Assembly (NCBI GenBank): GCA_944389925.1
Contig: CALXOD010000067.1
Span: 1-64,000 of the forward strand
From: an uncultured Victivallaceae bacterium
GTDB lineage: Bacteria; Verrucomicrobiota; Lentisphaeria; Victivallales; Victivallaceae
Length of the DNA: 64,000 nucleotides
Reading direction: 5' to 3'
Made by a program: the position numbers and the translations under genes. The notes beneath the pieces are model-generated. The model saw only the letters and a program-made list of their open reading frames with translations. It searched no databases and was not told the DNA's origin. Within the stretch, counting starts at the first letter, position 1, and each line of letters opens with the position of its first letter. This document shows, piece after piece, positions 41,355 to 50,134 of the stretch.

Positions 41355-42130
41355 TGAGCGACATTTTGAAAACCATTGCAGAACGTACACGTCGACGGGT
41401 GGCAACGGCGAAACTGGCCGTGCCCGTTGCCATGCTGGAAGCGCACCTGGAGACTCTGTCGCCGTGTCGGGATTTTCCGGCGGCGCTGCGGGGAAAGGGC
41501 ACGCGGGTGATTGCCGAACTCAAAGCTGCTTCTCCTTCCAAAGGGGTGATTCGGACAGATTTTCCGGTGGCGGAGCTGGCGCGGGAGTTGGAGTTGGCGG
41601 GGGCGGCGGCGCTGTCGGTGCTGACAGAACCGGAATTTTTCCGCGGTCGCCTGGAGAATCTGGAGCTGGCGCGGCGGGAAGTCCGGATTCCGCTGTTGCG
41701 CAAGGACTTTGTTGTGGATGAATATCAATTGCTGGAAGCGCGTGTCGCCGGTGCCGACGCGGTACTGCTGATCGCGGCGCTGCTGACGCCGGAAGAATTG
41801 CACCGCCTGACTGACCGGGCGCACCGGCTGGGATTGGCGGTGCTGGGCGAAGCCCATGACGAGGCAGAGCTGGGGATGCTGCTGGATTCCGGTGTGGACA
41901 TGATCGGGGTCAATGCCCGTGACCTTCGCACCTTCCGAACCGATCTTGCCACGACGGCCCGATTGTTGCAACGGATTCCGCCGGAACGCCTTCCCGTGGC
42001 GGAAAGCGCGATCCGCGACCGGGCCGATGTGAGGGGCATGGAAGCAGCCGGAGCCGCCGCGCTGCTGGTCGGGGAAACGCTGATGCGCGCTCCGCATCCG
42101 GGCATGGCGCTGAAAGGATTGCTGGGATGA
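41354..42130 (+). CDS. trpC: Indole-3-glycerol phosphate synthase
   Basis: ATG 41354 overlaps the trpD stop (TGATG). The 258-residue TIM barrel contains 'VIAELKAASPSKGVIR' (catalytic Lys), 'SVLTEPEFFRG', 'PLLRKDFVVDEYQLLEARVAGADAVLLIAA', 'GVNARDLRTF' and 'VAESAIRDRADV' with 'LLVGETLMR'. It converts CdRP to indoleglycerol phosphate. Its stop overlaps trpF by four bases. Confidence 0.95.
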   Translation: MSDILKTIAERTRRRVATAKLAVPVAMLEAHLETLSPCRDFPAALRGKGTRVIAELKAASPSKGVIRTDFPVAELARELELAGAAALSVLTEPEFFRGRLENLELARREVRIPLLRKDFVVDEYQLLEARVAGADAVLLIAALLTPEELHRLTDRAHRLGLAVLGEAHDEAELGMLLDSGVDMIGVNARDLRTFRTDLATTARLLQRIPPERLPVAESAIRDRADVRGMEAAGAAALLVGETLMRAPHPGMALKGLLG

Positions 42131-42741
42131 ACATTCCGGTCAAAATCTGCGGGCTGACCCGGCGCTGCGACGTCGAACTGGCCGTGGAACTGGGCGCGGC
42201 GTATGTCGGATTCGTCCTGGCTCCGGAATCCCCACGCCGGGTGACTCCGGATGCGCTGGCCGGTCTGACCCGGGATCTGCCGCGGAGCGTGCGGCGGGTC
42301 GGGGTTTTCGTCGATGCTTCCCCTGCATTCATCCGGGAAGCCGCGGCGGCAGGCCAGCTGGATGTCGCGCAGTTGTACGGCGGCGATTCGGCCGCGTTCA
42401 TCCGGGAACTGCCGGAGCTGGAAATCTGGCGGGCGGTCCCGGTAACCGGCCCGTCGGCGGTGGCGGCGTTCGCGGAAGATCCGGCGGCACGGCTGGTGGC
42501 GGATGCCGCACGCGGCGGTTCCGGCGTCCGCTGCGACTGGGAAGCTGCGGCGGAACTGGCCCGTCGCCGGTCGCTGCTGCTGGCGGGCGGATTGACGGCT
42601 GCCAATGTGAGGGAGGCCATTCGCCGGGTGCGGCCGGCGGGGGTGGATCTTTCCAGTGGCGTGGAATCGGTCCCGGGGGTGAAGAGTACGGAAAAATTAC
42701 GGGAATTTTTTGATATTTTCAATCATATGGAGGAGTTATGA
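42127..42741 (+). CDS. trpF: Phosphoribosylanthranilate isomerase
   Basis: A 204-residue TIM barrel: K-I-C-G-L-T-R at residues 6-12 (catalytic Cys), '[17 protein letters not shown]', 'RVGVFVDAS', and C-terminal '[44 protein letters not shown]'. The usual V-Q-L-H-G reads A-Q-L-Y-G. It isomerises PRA to CdRP. Coupled by ATGA overlaps with trpC and trpB. Confidence 0.93.
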   Translation: MNIPVKICGLTRRCDVELAVELGAAYVGFVLAPESPRRVTPDALAGLTRDLPRSVRRVGVFVDASPAFIREAAAAGQLDVAQLYGGDSAAFIRELPELEIWRAVPVTGPSAVAAFAEDPAARLVADAARGGSGVRCDWEAAAELARRRSLLLAGGLTAANVREAIRRVRPAGVDLSSGVESVPGVKSTEKLREFFDIFNHMEEL

Positions 42742-43949
42742 AAACCCATTACGGTATTTATGGCGGGCAGTATGTGGCGGAAACCCTGATGCCGGTACTG
42801 CAGGAGGTGGAGACTGCCTATGAATCGGCCCGGCGTGATCCGGCATTCGTGCGGGAACTGGCGGAGCTGTTGACGGATTACGTCGGTCGGGAGTCACCGC
42901 TTTATTTCGCACGCAATCTGACGCGGTATTGCGGAGGAGCGCGCATTTTTCTCAAGCGGGAGGATCTCAACCATACCGGTGCACACAAGGTGAATAACAC
43001 GATCGGACAGGCATTGCTGGCCCGGCGCATGGGCAAAAGGCGACTGATCGCAGAAACCGGCGCGGGAATGCACGGAGTGGCGACGGCGACGGTGGCGGCG
43101 CTTTTCGGCATGGAGTGCGAGGTGTTCATGGGGGCGCTCGATGTGAAGCGGCAGGCCCCCAATGTCGAGCGCATGCAGGTGCTCGGTGCCAAAGTAACGG
43201 CGGTCGACGCCGGTTCCGCCACCCTCAAAGACGCGATGAACGAGGCGATCCGTGACTGGACGGCGACGGCGGATCACACGTTTTATGTAATCGGCACGGT
43301 GGCCGGGCCTTATCCTTATCCACGGATCGTGCGGGATTTTCAGTCGGTTATCGGTTGTGAAACGCGGCGGCAGTGTCTGGAGAAGACCGGAAAACTTCCA
43401 GATGAAGTGATCGCCTGCGTCGGCGGCGGCAGCAATGCGATGGGGATGTTTGCCGGATTTCTGGATGATGCATCGGTCAAGCTCACCGGCGTGGAGGCGG
43501 GCGGTGAGGGGCTGGAAACCGGACGTCACGCGGCCAGCATCAACGGCGGGCGTGTCGGTGTGTTGCACGGCAGCAAATGTTATCTTTTGCAGGATCGGGA
43601 TGGCCAGATTCTGGAAACGCATTCGGTTTCGGCGGGGCTGGACTATCCCGGCGTCGGGCCGGAACACTGCCTGCTGGCGGATACGAAACGGGCACGTTAC
43701 ACGACGGTGAACGATGAAGAGGCGATCCGCGCCTTCGAACTGTTGTCGCGCCTGGAAGGAATTATTCCGGCGCTGGAGTCGTCCCATGCAGTAGCGCAGG
43801 TGCTTCGGACGGCCGGAACGTATTCTCCGGATGCCGTGATCGTCGTCAATCTTTCCGGACGCGGCGACAAGGATATGGACAGTGTCCGGCGTTACCGGGA
43901 AACACACCCTGGAGAAGCAGCAACCAATCAATCAGAAACACAGGAGTGA
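42738..43949 (+). CDS. trpB: Tryptophan synthase beta chain
   Basis: A 403-residue PLP enzyme with the Schiff-base Lys in '[17 protein letters not shown]' (about residue 87), '[13 protein letters not shown]', phosphate-binding '[12 protein letters not shown]' and '[15 protein letters not shown]'. It condenses indole and serine and forms the alpha2-beta2 complex with TrpA. It is the classical TrpB1 type. GGAGG precedes the ATG, which overlaps the trpF stop. Confidence 0.96.
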   Translation: MKTHYGIYGGQYVAETLMPVLQEVETAYESARRDPAFVRELAELLTDYVGRESPLYFARNLTRYCGGARIFLKREDLNHTGAHKVNNTIGQALLARRMGKRRLIAETGAGMHGVATATVAALFGMECEVFMGALDVKRQAPNVERMQVLGAKVTAVDAGSATLKDAMNEAIRDWTATADHTFYVIGTVAGPYPYPRIVRDFQSVIGCETRRQCLEKTGKLPDEVIACVGGGSNAMGMFAGFLDDASVKLTGVEAGGEGLETGRHAASINGGRVGVLHGSKCYLLQDRDGQILETHSVSAGLDYPGVGPEHCLLADTKRARYTTVNDEEAIRAFELLSRLEGIIPALESSHAVAQVLRTAGTYSPDAVIVVNLSGRGDKDMDSVRRYRETHPGEAATNQSETQE

Positions 43950-43957
43950 GAAACATC

Positions 43958-44743
43958 ATGGATCGCATTGCAGGAATTTTTGAACGCTGTCGGAAAGAGG
44001 AACGGCCGGCACTGACGGTGTTTGCCACTTGCGGCTGCCCGTCTCCGGAAGAGAGCGTGGAACTGATGGAGGAGATCATTGCGCGAGGGGCGGACATTCT
44101 GGAAATCGGCGTACCGTTTTCCGACCCGATGGCGGACGGGGCAGTTATTCAGCAGGCTTCCGATCTGGCGCTGCGGCAGGGAATGACGCTGGAAAAAGTC
44201 CTGGAGACGGCCGGCCGTCTCCGGGCACATCATCCGGAAACCGGACTCATTCTTTTCAGTTATTTCAATGTTCTGCTGCAGTATGGACTGGAACGGTTGA
44301 CCTCACGTCTTGCCGAGCTGGATGTGGACGGTGTGCTGGTGGTGGATCTGCCGTTTGAGGAGCGTGACGAACTGCTGCCGCACTGCCGGGCTCACGGCCT
44401 GCATTTGATTAATCTGGTGTCTCCGGCGACGCCGCCGGAGCGGATGCGGCGCATTGTCGCTGATGCTACCGGTTTCGTCTACTATGTGATGGTGTGCGGA
44501 GTGACCGGGACGCGCGATGAGTTGCCTCCGGAACTGGCAGACAATCTGAACCGGCTGCGTACGGTCAGCCCGGTACCGGTGGCGGCGGGGTTCGGAATCG
44601 CTTCTGGCGAGGCTGCCCGGATGGTCGGACGATACGCGGACGGGGTGATTGTCGGCTCTGCCGCAATGCGTCCGGCAATTTCCGGACGTTCTTTTCCGGA
44701 AATCCGCAAGGAAGTGGGAGCACTGGTCGCTTCTCTGCGGTAA
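43958..44743 (+). CDS. trpA: Tryptophan synthase alpha chain
   Basis: ATG 43958 (in-frame GTG 43946 overlaps the trpB stop and is less likely). The 261-residue barrel has the catalytic Glu and Asp in 'LEIGVPFSDPMADGAVIQQAS', 'GVLVVDLPFEE', 'FVYYVMVCGVTGTR' and 'PVAAGFGIASGEAA'. It cleaves indoleglycerol phosphate to indole. Last gene of the trp operon; no obvious terminator follows, so low read-through into 44943 is possible. Confidence 0.95.
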   Translation: MDRIAGIFERCRKEERPALTVFATCGCPSPEESVELMEEIIARGADILEIGVPFSDPMADGAVIQQASDLALRQGMTLEKVLETAGRLRAHHPETGLILFSYFNVLLQYGLERLTSRLAELDVDGVLVVDLPFEERDELLPHCRAHGLHLINLVSPATPPERMRRIVADATGFVYYVMVCGVTGTRDELPPELADNLNRLRTVSPVPVAAGFGIASGEAARMVGRYADGVIVGSAAMRPAISGRSFPEIRKEVGALVASLR

Positions 44744-44875
44744 CTGCCCGAGGCGGCAGAGCAGTTTCGAGGAGGCCGGAACGTATTGGAAAGAAACTTC
44801 TGGAATAGATAAATACAACCATCTGAAATATAGTCGTGTTTATAAAAAAAGCGCAGGAGAAACCTGAAAAAATAC

Positions 44876-44904
44876 TTGCTTCCCGGCCCGGCTGAGGTTA
44901 TTTT
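44876..44904 (+). promoter_or_regulatory. Candidate promoter of the phosphohexomutase operon
   Basis: TTGCTT (44876-44881), 17 bases, TATTTT (44899-44904), 39 bases before the start at 44943. Confidence 0.4.
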
Positions 44905-44942
44905 AAACCGGAGGGAACAACAGGACTGGGTTGAGGTGGATC

Positions 44943-46313
44943 ATGGATGTGCTTTTACGACCGCTGAGTCTGGGCGGAGCGGGGCTCCGGGGACAGATCG
45001 GTACCGGATTGACGCCGGAGGCGGTGATGAATTTCGCCTCCGCTTTCGGGACGCTTCACGCCGGGCGCGGCGTATTGCTCGGGATCGATACCCGACCGTC
45101 GTCGCAGATGCTGCGCCAGGCGGTAATTGCCGCATTGTGCGGCTGCGGCTGCCGGGTGATTGACGGCGGTGTGATGCATGCTGGGATGATGCATGTACTG
45201 ATTCCCCGGCTCGGTTTGGATGGTGGTTTGCTGATTACCGGCGGCCATCAGGCGGCGGGATGGAATGCGATCATTCCCATGGATGCCGAGGGGGCCTATT
45301 ACGATGATCTGCGGCGCGGGGAACTTTTCGATCTTTATCACGGAAAACGTTTTTTTGAGGCAGGTTACGATCAGGTCGGGACTGTAGAGCCGCTGCCGGA
45401 ACGGGCGGAGCGGTGGTATTGGGAATTCGTGGAGCGTTCGGTGGACTCCAGTGCGATACACCGCGCCGGCTTAACTTTGATCGGAGATTTCTGCAATGGG
45501 GCCGGCAGCAGCATGGCGGCAAAATTCGCCTCGCTCTTTGGCATACGGCTGATCGCGGTCAACGATTCTCCGGGCGGCAGTCTGCCGCGTGATCCGGAGC
45601 CGCGCCCCCGCAGCGAATCGCCGATCCGTGCCGTGATTGAACCGTTAGGCGCGGCCGCAGGGCTGGTGTTCAACAGCGACATGAGCCGAATGGGGATTCT
45701 GACCGACGGCGGAGAACCGCTTTCGGAAGAGATGACGTTTCCCCTGGCAGCGGACTATCTGCTGGAAAAATGGGGAGCCGGTGCTGTGGTGGTCGGGAAC
45801 TGTTGCAGCAGTCGCACCCTGGATGATGTGGTGCGCCGTCGAGGCGGCCTGCTGGAGAAGGTAAAGGTCGGTCAGGCGCAGGTGGTTGCCGGTATGAAGC
45901 GGCTGGACTCTTCCCTGGGCGGAGAGGGCAGCGGAGCGTTTACCTTCGGTACGTTGCGGGGGTTTGACGGTTTTCTGATGGCGGCGCTGCTTCTGGAGAT
46001 GATTGCGGTGCGCGGCCAGCCGTTGAGCATGCAGCTGCGCAACCTGTCCCGCTACCATATTGTCAAGAAAACCATTCCCTGCCGGTCATCGCACGGTTAT
46101 GCGCTGCTGCGTCGGTTGAAGGGACGGTTTGGAGATGCGAAAGTCAGCGAGATCGATGGATTGCGGTTTGACTGGGAGGACGGCTGGCTGAGTTTGCGGC
46201 TTTCCTCGACGGAGCCGGTGATCCGGTTGATTTCGGAGTCGAAACGCAAAAGCACGGCGCAGGAGCGGGCCTGGCAGGCACGCTCTCTGCTGGAAAATCG
46301 GGTGGGAAAATGA
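44943..46313 (+). CDS. Phosphohexomutase paralogue with degenerate active site (probable pseudoenzyme)
   Basis: ATG 44943 follows GAGGTGG; 456 residues. The fold is that of phosphoglucomutase/phosphomannomutase: 'GLRGQIGTGLTPEAV', 'GIDTRPSS', sugar-binding 'GGEGSGAFTFG' at about residue 325 and phosphate-binding 'RLSSTEPVIRLIS' near the end are present. However, the catalytic T-A-S-H-N-P reads I-T-G-G-H-Q-A-A (about residues 96-103), so the phospho-serine is missing. The metal loop D-x-D-G-D-R reads F-N-S-D-M-S-R (about 241-247). It overlaps the next gene, an intact paralogue, by four bases, so a regulatory or heterodimer role is likely. This is inference. Confidence 0.75.
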   Translation: MDVLLRPLSLGGAGLRGQIGTGLTPEAVMNFASAFGTLHAGRGVLLGIDTRPSSQMLRQAVIAALCGCGCRVIDGGVMHAGMMHVLIPRLGLDGGLLITGGHQAAGWNAIIPMDAEGAYYDDLRRGELFDLYHGKRFFEAGYDQVGTVEPLPERAERWYWEFVERSVDSSAIHRAGLTLIGDFCNGAGSSMAAKFASLFGIRLIAVNDSPGGSLPRDPEPRPRSESPIRAVIEPLGAAAGLVFNSDMSRMGILTDGGEPLSEEMTFPLAADYLLEKWGAGAVVVGNCCSSRTLDDVVRRRGGLLEKVKVGQAQVVAGMKRLDSSLGGEGSGAFTFGTLRGFDGFLMAALLLEMIAVRGQPLSMQLRNLSRYHIVKKTIPCRSSHGYALLRRLKGRFGDAKVSEIDGLRFDWEDGWLSLRLSSTEPVIRLISESKRKSTAQERAWQARSLLENRVGK

Positions 46314-47683
46314 ATCAGAACGGCGGTTTTCTGAAATTTTCCGAAAGCGGTGTACGGGGTGTAGTCGGTACGGGCCTGACTCCGCGTCTGGTGGCGGATC
46401 TGGCAACTGCTTTCGGGCTCTATCAGGGGGGCGGCCGGGTGGTGATCGGGCGCGATACCCGTCCTACCGGCGAAATGCTGGAACGCGCAGCCGTGGCGGG
46501 ATTGCTGGCTGCCGGCTGTCAGGTGATCTGCCTCGGGGTAGTACCGACGCCGACGGTTCAGCTGATGGTACGGGAATTGGGGGCGGTCGGCGGCATCGCT
46601 GTTACCGCCAGTCATAACCCGGTGGAGTGGAATGCGCTGAAATTTGCTGGAAGCAACGGGACGTTTCTGGATGCGACAGAAGTGTCGGAGTTGTTCGACG
46701 TCTACAGCCAGGGCGGATACGAATACGCGCCGGAGAGTGAGTTGCGGGATGTCAGCCAGTATGCGCGGGCATTTGCGGATCATTCCCGGAAAATTTTTCA
46801 GGCCGTGGATGCCAAGACAATCCGGAACCGGCGGCTGAAAGTCGCTGTCGACTGCTGTAATGGCGTCGGTGCGCTGTACTCTCCGGGCTTTCTGGAGAAA
46901 CTTGGTTGCGAGGTGCTGGCGTTGAACGATACGCCGGATGGTTTGTTCCGGCGTGCGCCGGAGCCGCTGCCGGAGCATCTGGGGGAACTGGCAGAGCTGG
47001 TGCGCCGTGAACGGTGCGATATTGGTTTCGCCCAGGATCCGGACGGGGACCGGTTGACGCTGGTGGACAATACCGGTCGGGTATTGAGTCCGCAGCTGAC
47101 GGTGGCGCTCGCTCTGGAACATATTCTGGAAGCTTATCCCGGGCCGGTTGCAGTCAATCTGCAGACCACCCATCTGGTGGATCGGATTGTAGCGGAATGC
47201 GGAGGGGAGCTTTTTTATTCGAAGGTCGGTGAAATTAATGTGGTTCAGCGGATGCGCGAATGCGGGGCGGCGATTGGCGGCGAAGGGAATTGCGGCGGCA
47301 TCATCTGGCGCCGGGTGCACCCGGGCCGGGACAGTTTTTCCGGGATGGCGATCATGCTGGAGATGTTGGCGCTTTCCGGAGAAAAGTTGTCGGATATCGT
47401 GGACAGTTTGCCGCCGTGCTGCAATCGGTCGCTGCGGTTTGATGCCTCACCGCTGGAGGCGCGGCGGGTGGTGGAAACGCTCTGCCGCCGATATGAGGCG
47501 GAACGGCCGTTGACTTTCGACGGCTTCCGGCTCAATCGTCCGAATGGCTGGGTCCTGGTGCGTTCGTCCAATACCGAGCGGATCCTCCGGCTCAATGTTG
47601 AGAGCGAGACAGAGGCGGAAACGGAAGCGCTTCTGACACGTTTCGCCGAAGAGATTAAAGAGATATTGAAAGAGACGCCATGA
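46310..47683 (+). CDS. glmM: Phosphoglucosamine mutase/phosphomannomutase family enzyme
   Basis: A 457-residue alpha-D-phosphohexomutase with all motifs: 'SGVRGVVGTGLTP', 'IGRDTRPTGEM', catalytic serine in V-T-A-S-H-N-P (about residue 100), metal loop D-P-D-G-D-R, sugar loop 'GGEGNCGGIIW' and phosphate loop 'RSSNTERILRLNVES'. GlmM interconverts glucosamine-6-P and glucosamine-1-P for cell-wall synthesis; PMM/PGM activity cannot be excluded from sequence. It is encoded directly after the degenerate paralogue and overlaps the HAD phosphatase gene (ATGA). Confidence 0.85.
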   Translation: MNQNGGFLKFSESGVRGVVGTGLTPRLVADLATAFGLYQGGGRVVIGRDTRPTGEMLERAAVAGLLAAGCQVICLGVVPTPTVQLMVRELGAVGGIAVTASHNPVEWNALKFAGSNGTFLDATEVSELFDVYSQGGYEYAPESELRDVSQYARAFADHSRKIFQAVDAKTIRNRRLKVAVDCCNGVGALYSPGFLEKLGCEVLALNDTPDGLFRRAPEPLPEHLGELAELVRRERCDIGFAQDPDGDRLTLVDNTGRVLSPQLTVALALEHILEAYPGPVAVNLQTTHLVDRIVAECGGELFYSKVGEINVVQRMRECGAAIGGEGNCGGIIWRRVHPGRDSFSGMAIMLEMLALSGEKLSDIVDSLPPCCNRSLRFDASPLEARRVVETLCRRYEAERPLTFDGFRLNRPNGWVLVRSSNTERILRLNVESETEAETEALLTRFAEEIKEILKETP

Positions 47684-48348
47684 AGCGGGAACCGAAGTTT
47701 TATATTTTTGACATGGATCATACCCTGATCAATGCGGATTGTGATGTTACCTGGAAGAGTTACGGGGTTGCCGCCGGGATTGCACCGGAAAATGCGTTGG
47801 AGTTGGCGGATGCATTTTATCGGCAGTATCAGGCCGGGACACTGGATCCGGAGGAGTTCATGCAATTCCAGTTTCGTGAATTCATCGGGCATTCACGGGC
47901 GGAGATGGAAAAACATGCGCATGCTCATTTCGAGCAGTTTATTCGTTCCCGGTGTTACGTTGCCGCACAGAATCTGGTAAAATCGTTGCTGGCATGCGGC
48001 ACCCCGGTGGCAATCCTGACCTCAACCAATACGACACTGGCGCGGCCGGTGGCCGATTATTTCGGTATTCGCGAAGTGATGGGCACGACGCTGGAGTTGG
48101 TGGACGAACGTTACACGGGACGGATCGTCGGAGACTACACCGTCGGTGCCGGGAAAATCGCTCCGGCGGAAGATTTCGCACGGCGATGCGGTGGGACGCT
48201 GGAGGAGCTGGCCTATTACGGGGACAGTATCAACGATCTGAATCTGCTGGAACGGGTTGGTTTTCCCGTAGCCGCCAACCCGGATGAGACCTTGCGGAGA
48301 GTTGCCGCGGAGCGGGGATGGCCTGTGATTGATTTCGGGTTGCTCTGA
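47680..48348 (+). CDS. HAD-IB family phosphatase (SerB-like)
   Basis: A 222-residue HAD hydrolase. Motif I F-D-M-D-H-T-L (residues 9-15), motif II L-T-S-T-N, Lys in 'GAGKIAPAEDF' and motif III 'YYGDSINDLNLLERVGFPVAANPDETL'. The IB subfamily with a helical cap includes phosphoserine phosphatase and related enzymes. Clustering with hexosamine-phosphate mutases hints at a sugar phosphate or 1-phosphate substrate, which is inference. The start overlaps the mutase stop. Confidence 0.85.
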   Translation: MKREPKFYIFDMDHTLINADCDVTWKSYGVAAGIAPENALELADAFYRQYQAGTLDPEEFMQFQFREFIGHSRAEMEKHAHAHFEQFIRSRCYVAAQNLVKSLLACGTPVAILTSTNTTLARPVADYFGIREVMGTTLELVDERYTGRIVGDYTVGAGKIAPAEDFARRCGGTLEELAYYGDSINDLNLLERVGFPVAANPDETLRRVAAERGWPVIDFGLL

Positions 48349-48488
48349 TTTGCGAAAAAAACTGCACATCAAAGCTGGATTTTTGAGGAGAGCGGATCAG
48401 AGAGGCCGGGCATCCCGACAGGAAAGAGGAGAAAAAAACGGGAATCGGAGCAATATCAGGCCCTGATTCGACGTTTTCCCGAACAGAA

Positions 48489-48526
48489 TGACCCCGGATG
48501 GTTGTCAACAGACGATCCCGGGGTCA
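48489..48526 (+). promoter_or_regulatory. 9-bp perfect inverted repeat upstream of the small membrane protein gene
   Basis: TGACCCCGG (48489-48497) / CCGGGGTCA (48518-48526) with a 20-base spacer, 20 bases before ATG 48547. There is no U-run, so it is not an intrinsic terminator. It could be an operator or an mRNA hairpin near the ribosome binding site. Confidence 0.45.
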
Positions 48527-48546
48527 GGATGTTTGGCAGAGGTGTG

Positions 48547-48762
48547 ATGATGAAGAGGAGTATATTCTGGTCTGCGACGGCGGCTGCCGTCGGTTTGTTT
48601 ATCCTGCCCTGGAATGCGTGGGCTTATCTGGATCCTGGAGCCGGGAGTATGGCGATACAGGCTCTGGCCGCGGCGATTTTCACGGTGGCGGTGTTTTTCC
48701 GGCAGATCCGGAACCGGGTCTGTTCCCTCTTCCGGAGGAGCAGCCGCCATGATAAACAGTAA
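48547..48762 (+). CDS. Small membrane protein with Y-L-D-P-G-A-G-S motif
   Basis: ATG 48547 (or 48550); about 71 residues. A first hydrophobic segment ends in A-W-A, then comes Y-L-D-P-G-A-G-S at about residue 28, a second helix 'MAIQALAAAIFTVAVFF' and a basic tail. Short proteins with a Y-(L/I)-D-P-G-x-G-S motif recur next to polysaccharide and sulfatase-like membrane genes; I know of no defined function. The methyltransferase gene starts inside its 3' end, in another frame with its own GGAGGAG site. Confidence 0.7.
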   Translation: MMKRSIFWSATAAAVGLFILPWNAWAYLDPGAGSMAIQALAAAIFTVAVFFRQIRNRVCSLFRRSSRHDKQ

Positions 48763-50134
48763 ATGCCGTCCGGAATGTTTTTCCTATCGGGATCCCGCCG
48801 GAGGGGCGATACGGGTCGGGGATGCGTTTTTCCGCCGGATCACTGCTTCCGGATGGGAGGACTGGCGCCGGTTCAACGATTCCGGACTGGCGAAGGATCT
48901 GGTGGCGGACGGCTGGCTGCTGCCGTTCGGCGATGCGGAGAAACAACCGTCCGGAGAATGGTTGGCGCCGGTGGAGACATTGGATTTCGTCTCCTATTCT
49001 TATGAGTGGGCGTTTGGACAGCTCCGGGATGCTGCGGTGCTGACGCTGGAGCTGCTGCTGCGGGCATTGGAGTACGGTATGACGCTCAAAGATGCCTCTT
49101 CCTGCAATGTCCAGCGCCATCGAGGGCGAATGATTTTTATGGACCACGGTTCTTTCACCCTCTATCGCGAGGGCGAGGTCTGGGCGGGGTATCGTCAGTT
49201 CGTCTCGCATTTTCTCGGACCGCTGCTGCTGATGGCCCGGGGGGATCGGCGACATCAGTTGCAGCTGCGTAATTTCCCGGATGGATTGCCGCTGGATTAT
49301 GTGGCGGGAGCATTGCCACAACGTTGTTTGTTGTCGCTGCCGGCGCTGGTTCATATTTATGGTCATGCCTGGTTTCAAAAGCGGTTGCAGGATACTGCCG
49401 ATCTGCGCCAGCCGGAGATCCGTCCGCTGCCGAAGAAGCGCTTTCAAATCCTGCTGCTTTCTCTGCGGGATTTTCTTGCGGGGCTGAAGTCTCCTTCCGA
49501 ATCCGGGGAATGGAGCGATTACTATGAGCATACCAGTTATTCCGAAACGTCATTCCTGGACAAGCAGCGGATTGTGCGCGAACTGTGCCGGGAAGTTGCT
49601 CCGCACCGGGTGGTTGATCTGGGAGCGAATACTGGAGTGTTTTCCCGGATTGCCGCGGAAACGGCAGAAGTGGTCATCGCCGCGGATGTGGATTTCCCGG
49701 CCGTGGACCGGTTGTACGGACAGTTGCAGCAGGGGGCCGGTGGAGAACGGATTTATCCGCTGCAGCAGGATTTGTGCTGCCCGTCGCCGGGACTCGGCGT
49801 GTTGAATCGGGAACGGCTGCCGTTTCTGGAGCGGGCCCGGGGGGATCTGGTGTTGGGTCTGGCACTGATTCACCACCTGGCAATCGGCAATAACTGGCCG
49901 CTGCCGCTGGTGGGAGCATTGTTTGCGGAACTGGCGCCGGTTGCACTGGTGGAATTTGTGCCGAAGGCGGATAGACAGGTGAAGCGGTTGCTGCGGACCC
50001 GGCGGGATATTTTTCCTGAATACGGACGGGACGGGGTGCTGGCGGCATTCGGACGGTATTACCGGCGGGTAAAGACTTTCCCGATTGCAGGATCGGAGCG
50101 GGAGCTTTTTCTGTTCGACGGGAGGATCGAATGA
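48749..50134 (+). CDS. SAM-dependent methyltransferase with N-terminal NoeA-like region
   Basis: ATG 48749 after GGAGGAG, overlapping the preceding gene by 14 bases; 461 residues. The N-terminal half carries 'TLKDASSCNVQRHRGRMIFMDHGSF', a feature of nodulation-protein NoeA-related methyltransferases. The C-terminal half is a Rossmann methyltransferase with 'VVDLGANTGVFSRIAAE' (about residue 290) and 'LVLGLALIHHLAIGNNWPL'. The substrate is probably a cell-surface glycan or its precursor, judging from the neighbours. No signal peptide, so cytoplasmic. Confidence 0.75.
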   Translation: MINSKCRPECFSYRDPAGGAIRVGDAFFRRITASGWEDWRRFNDSGLAKDLVADGWLLPFGDAEKQPSGEWLAPVETLDFVSYSYEWAFGQLRDAAVLTLELLLRALEYGMTLKDASSCNVQRHRGRMIFMDHGSFTLYREGEVWAGYRQFVSHFLGPLLLMARGDRRHQLQLRNFPDGLPLDYVAGALPQRCLLSLPALVHIYGHAWFQKRLQDTADLRQPEIRPLPKKRFQILLLSLRDFLAGLKSPSESGEWSDYYEHTSYSETSFLDKQRIVRELCREVAPHRVVDLGANTGVFSRIAAETAEVVIAADVDFPAVDRLYGQLQQGAGGERIYPLQQDLCCPSPGLGVLNRERLPFLERARGDLVLGLALIHHLAIGNNWPLPLVGALFAELAPVALVEFVPKADRQVKRLLRTRRDIFPEYGRDGVLAAFGRYYRRVKTFPIAGSERELFLFDGRIE

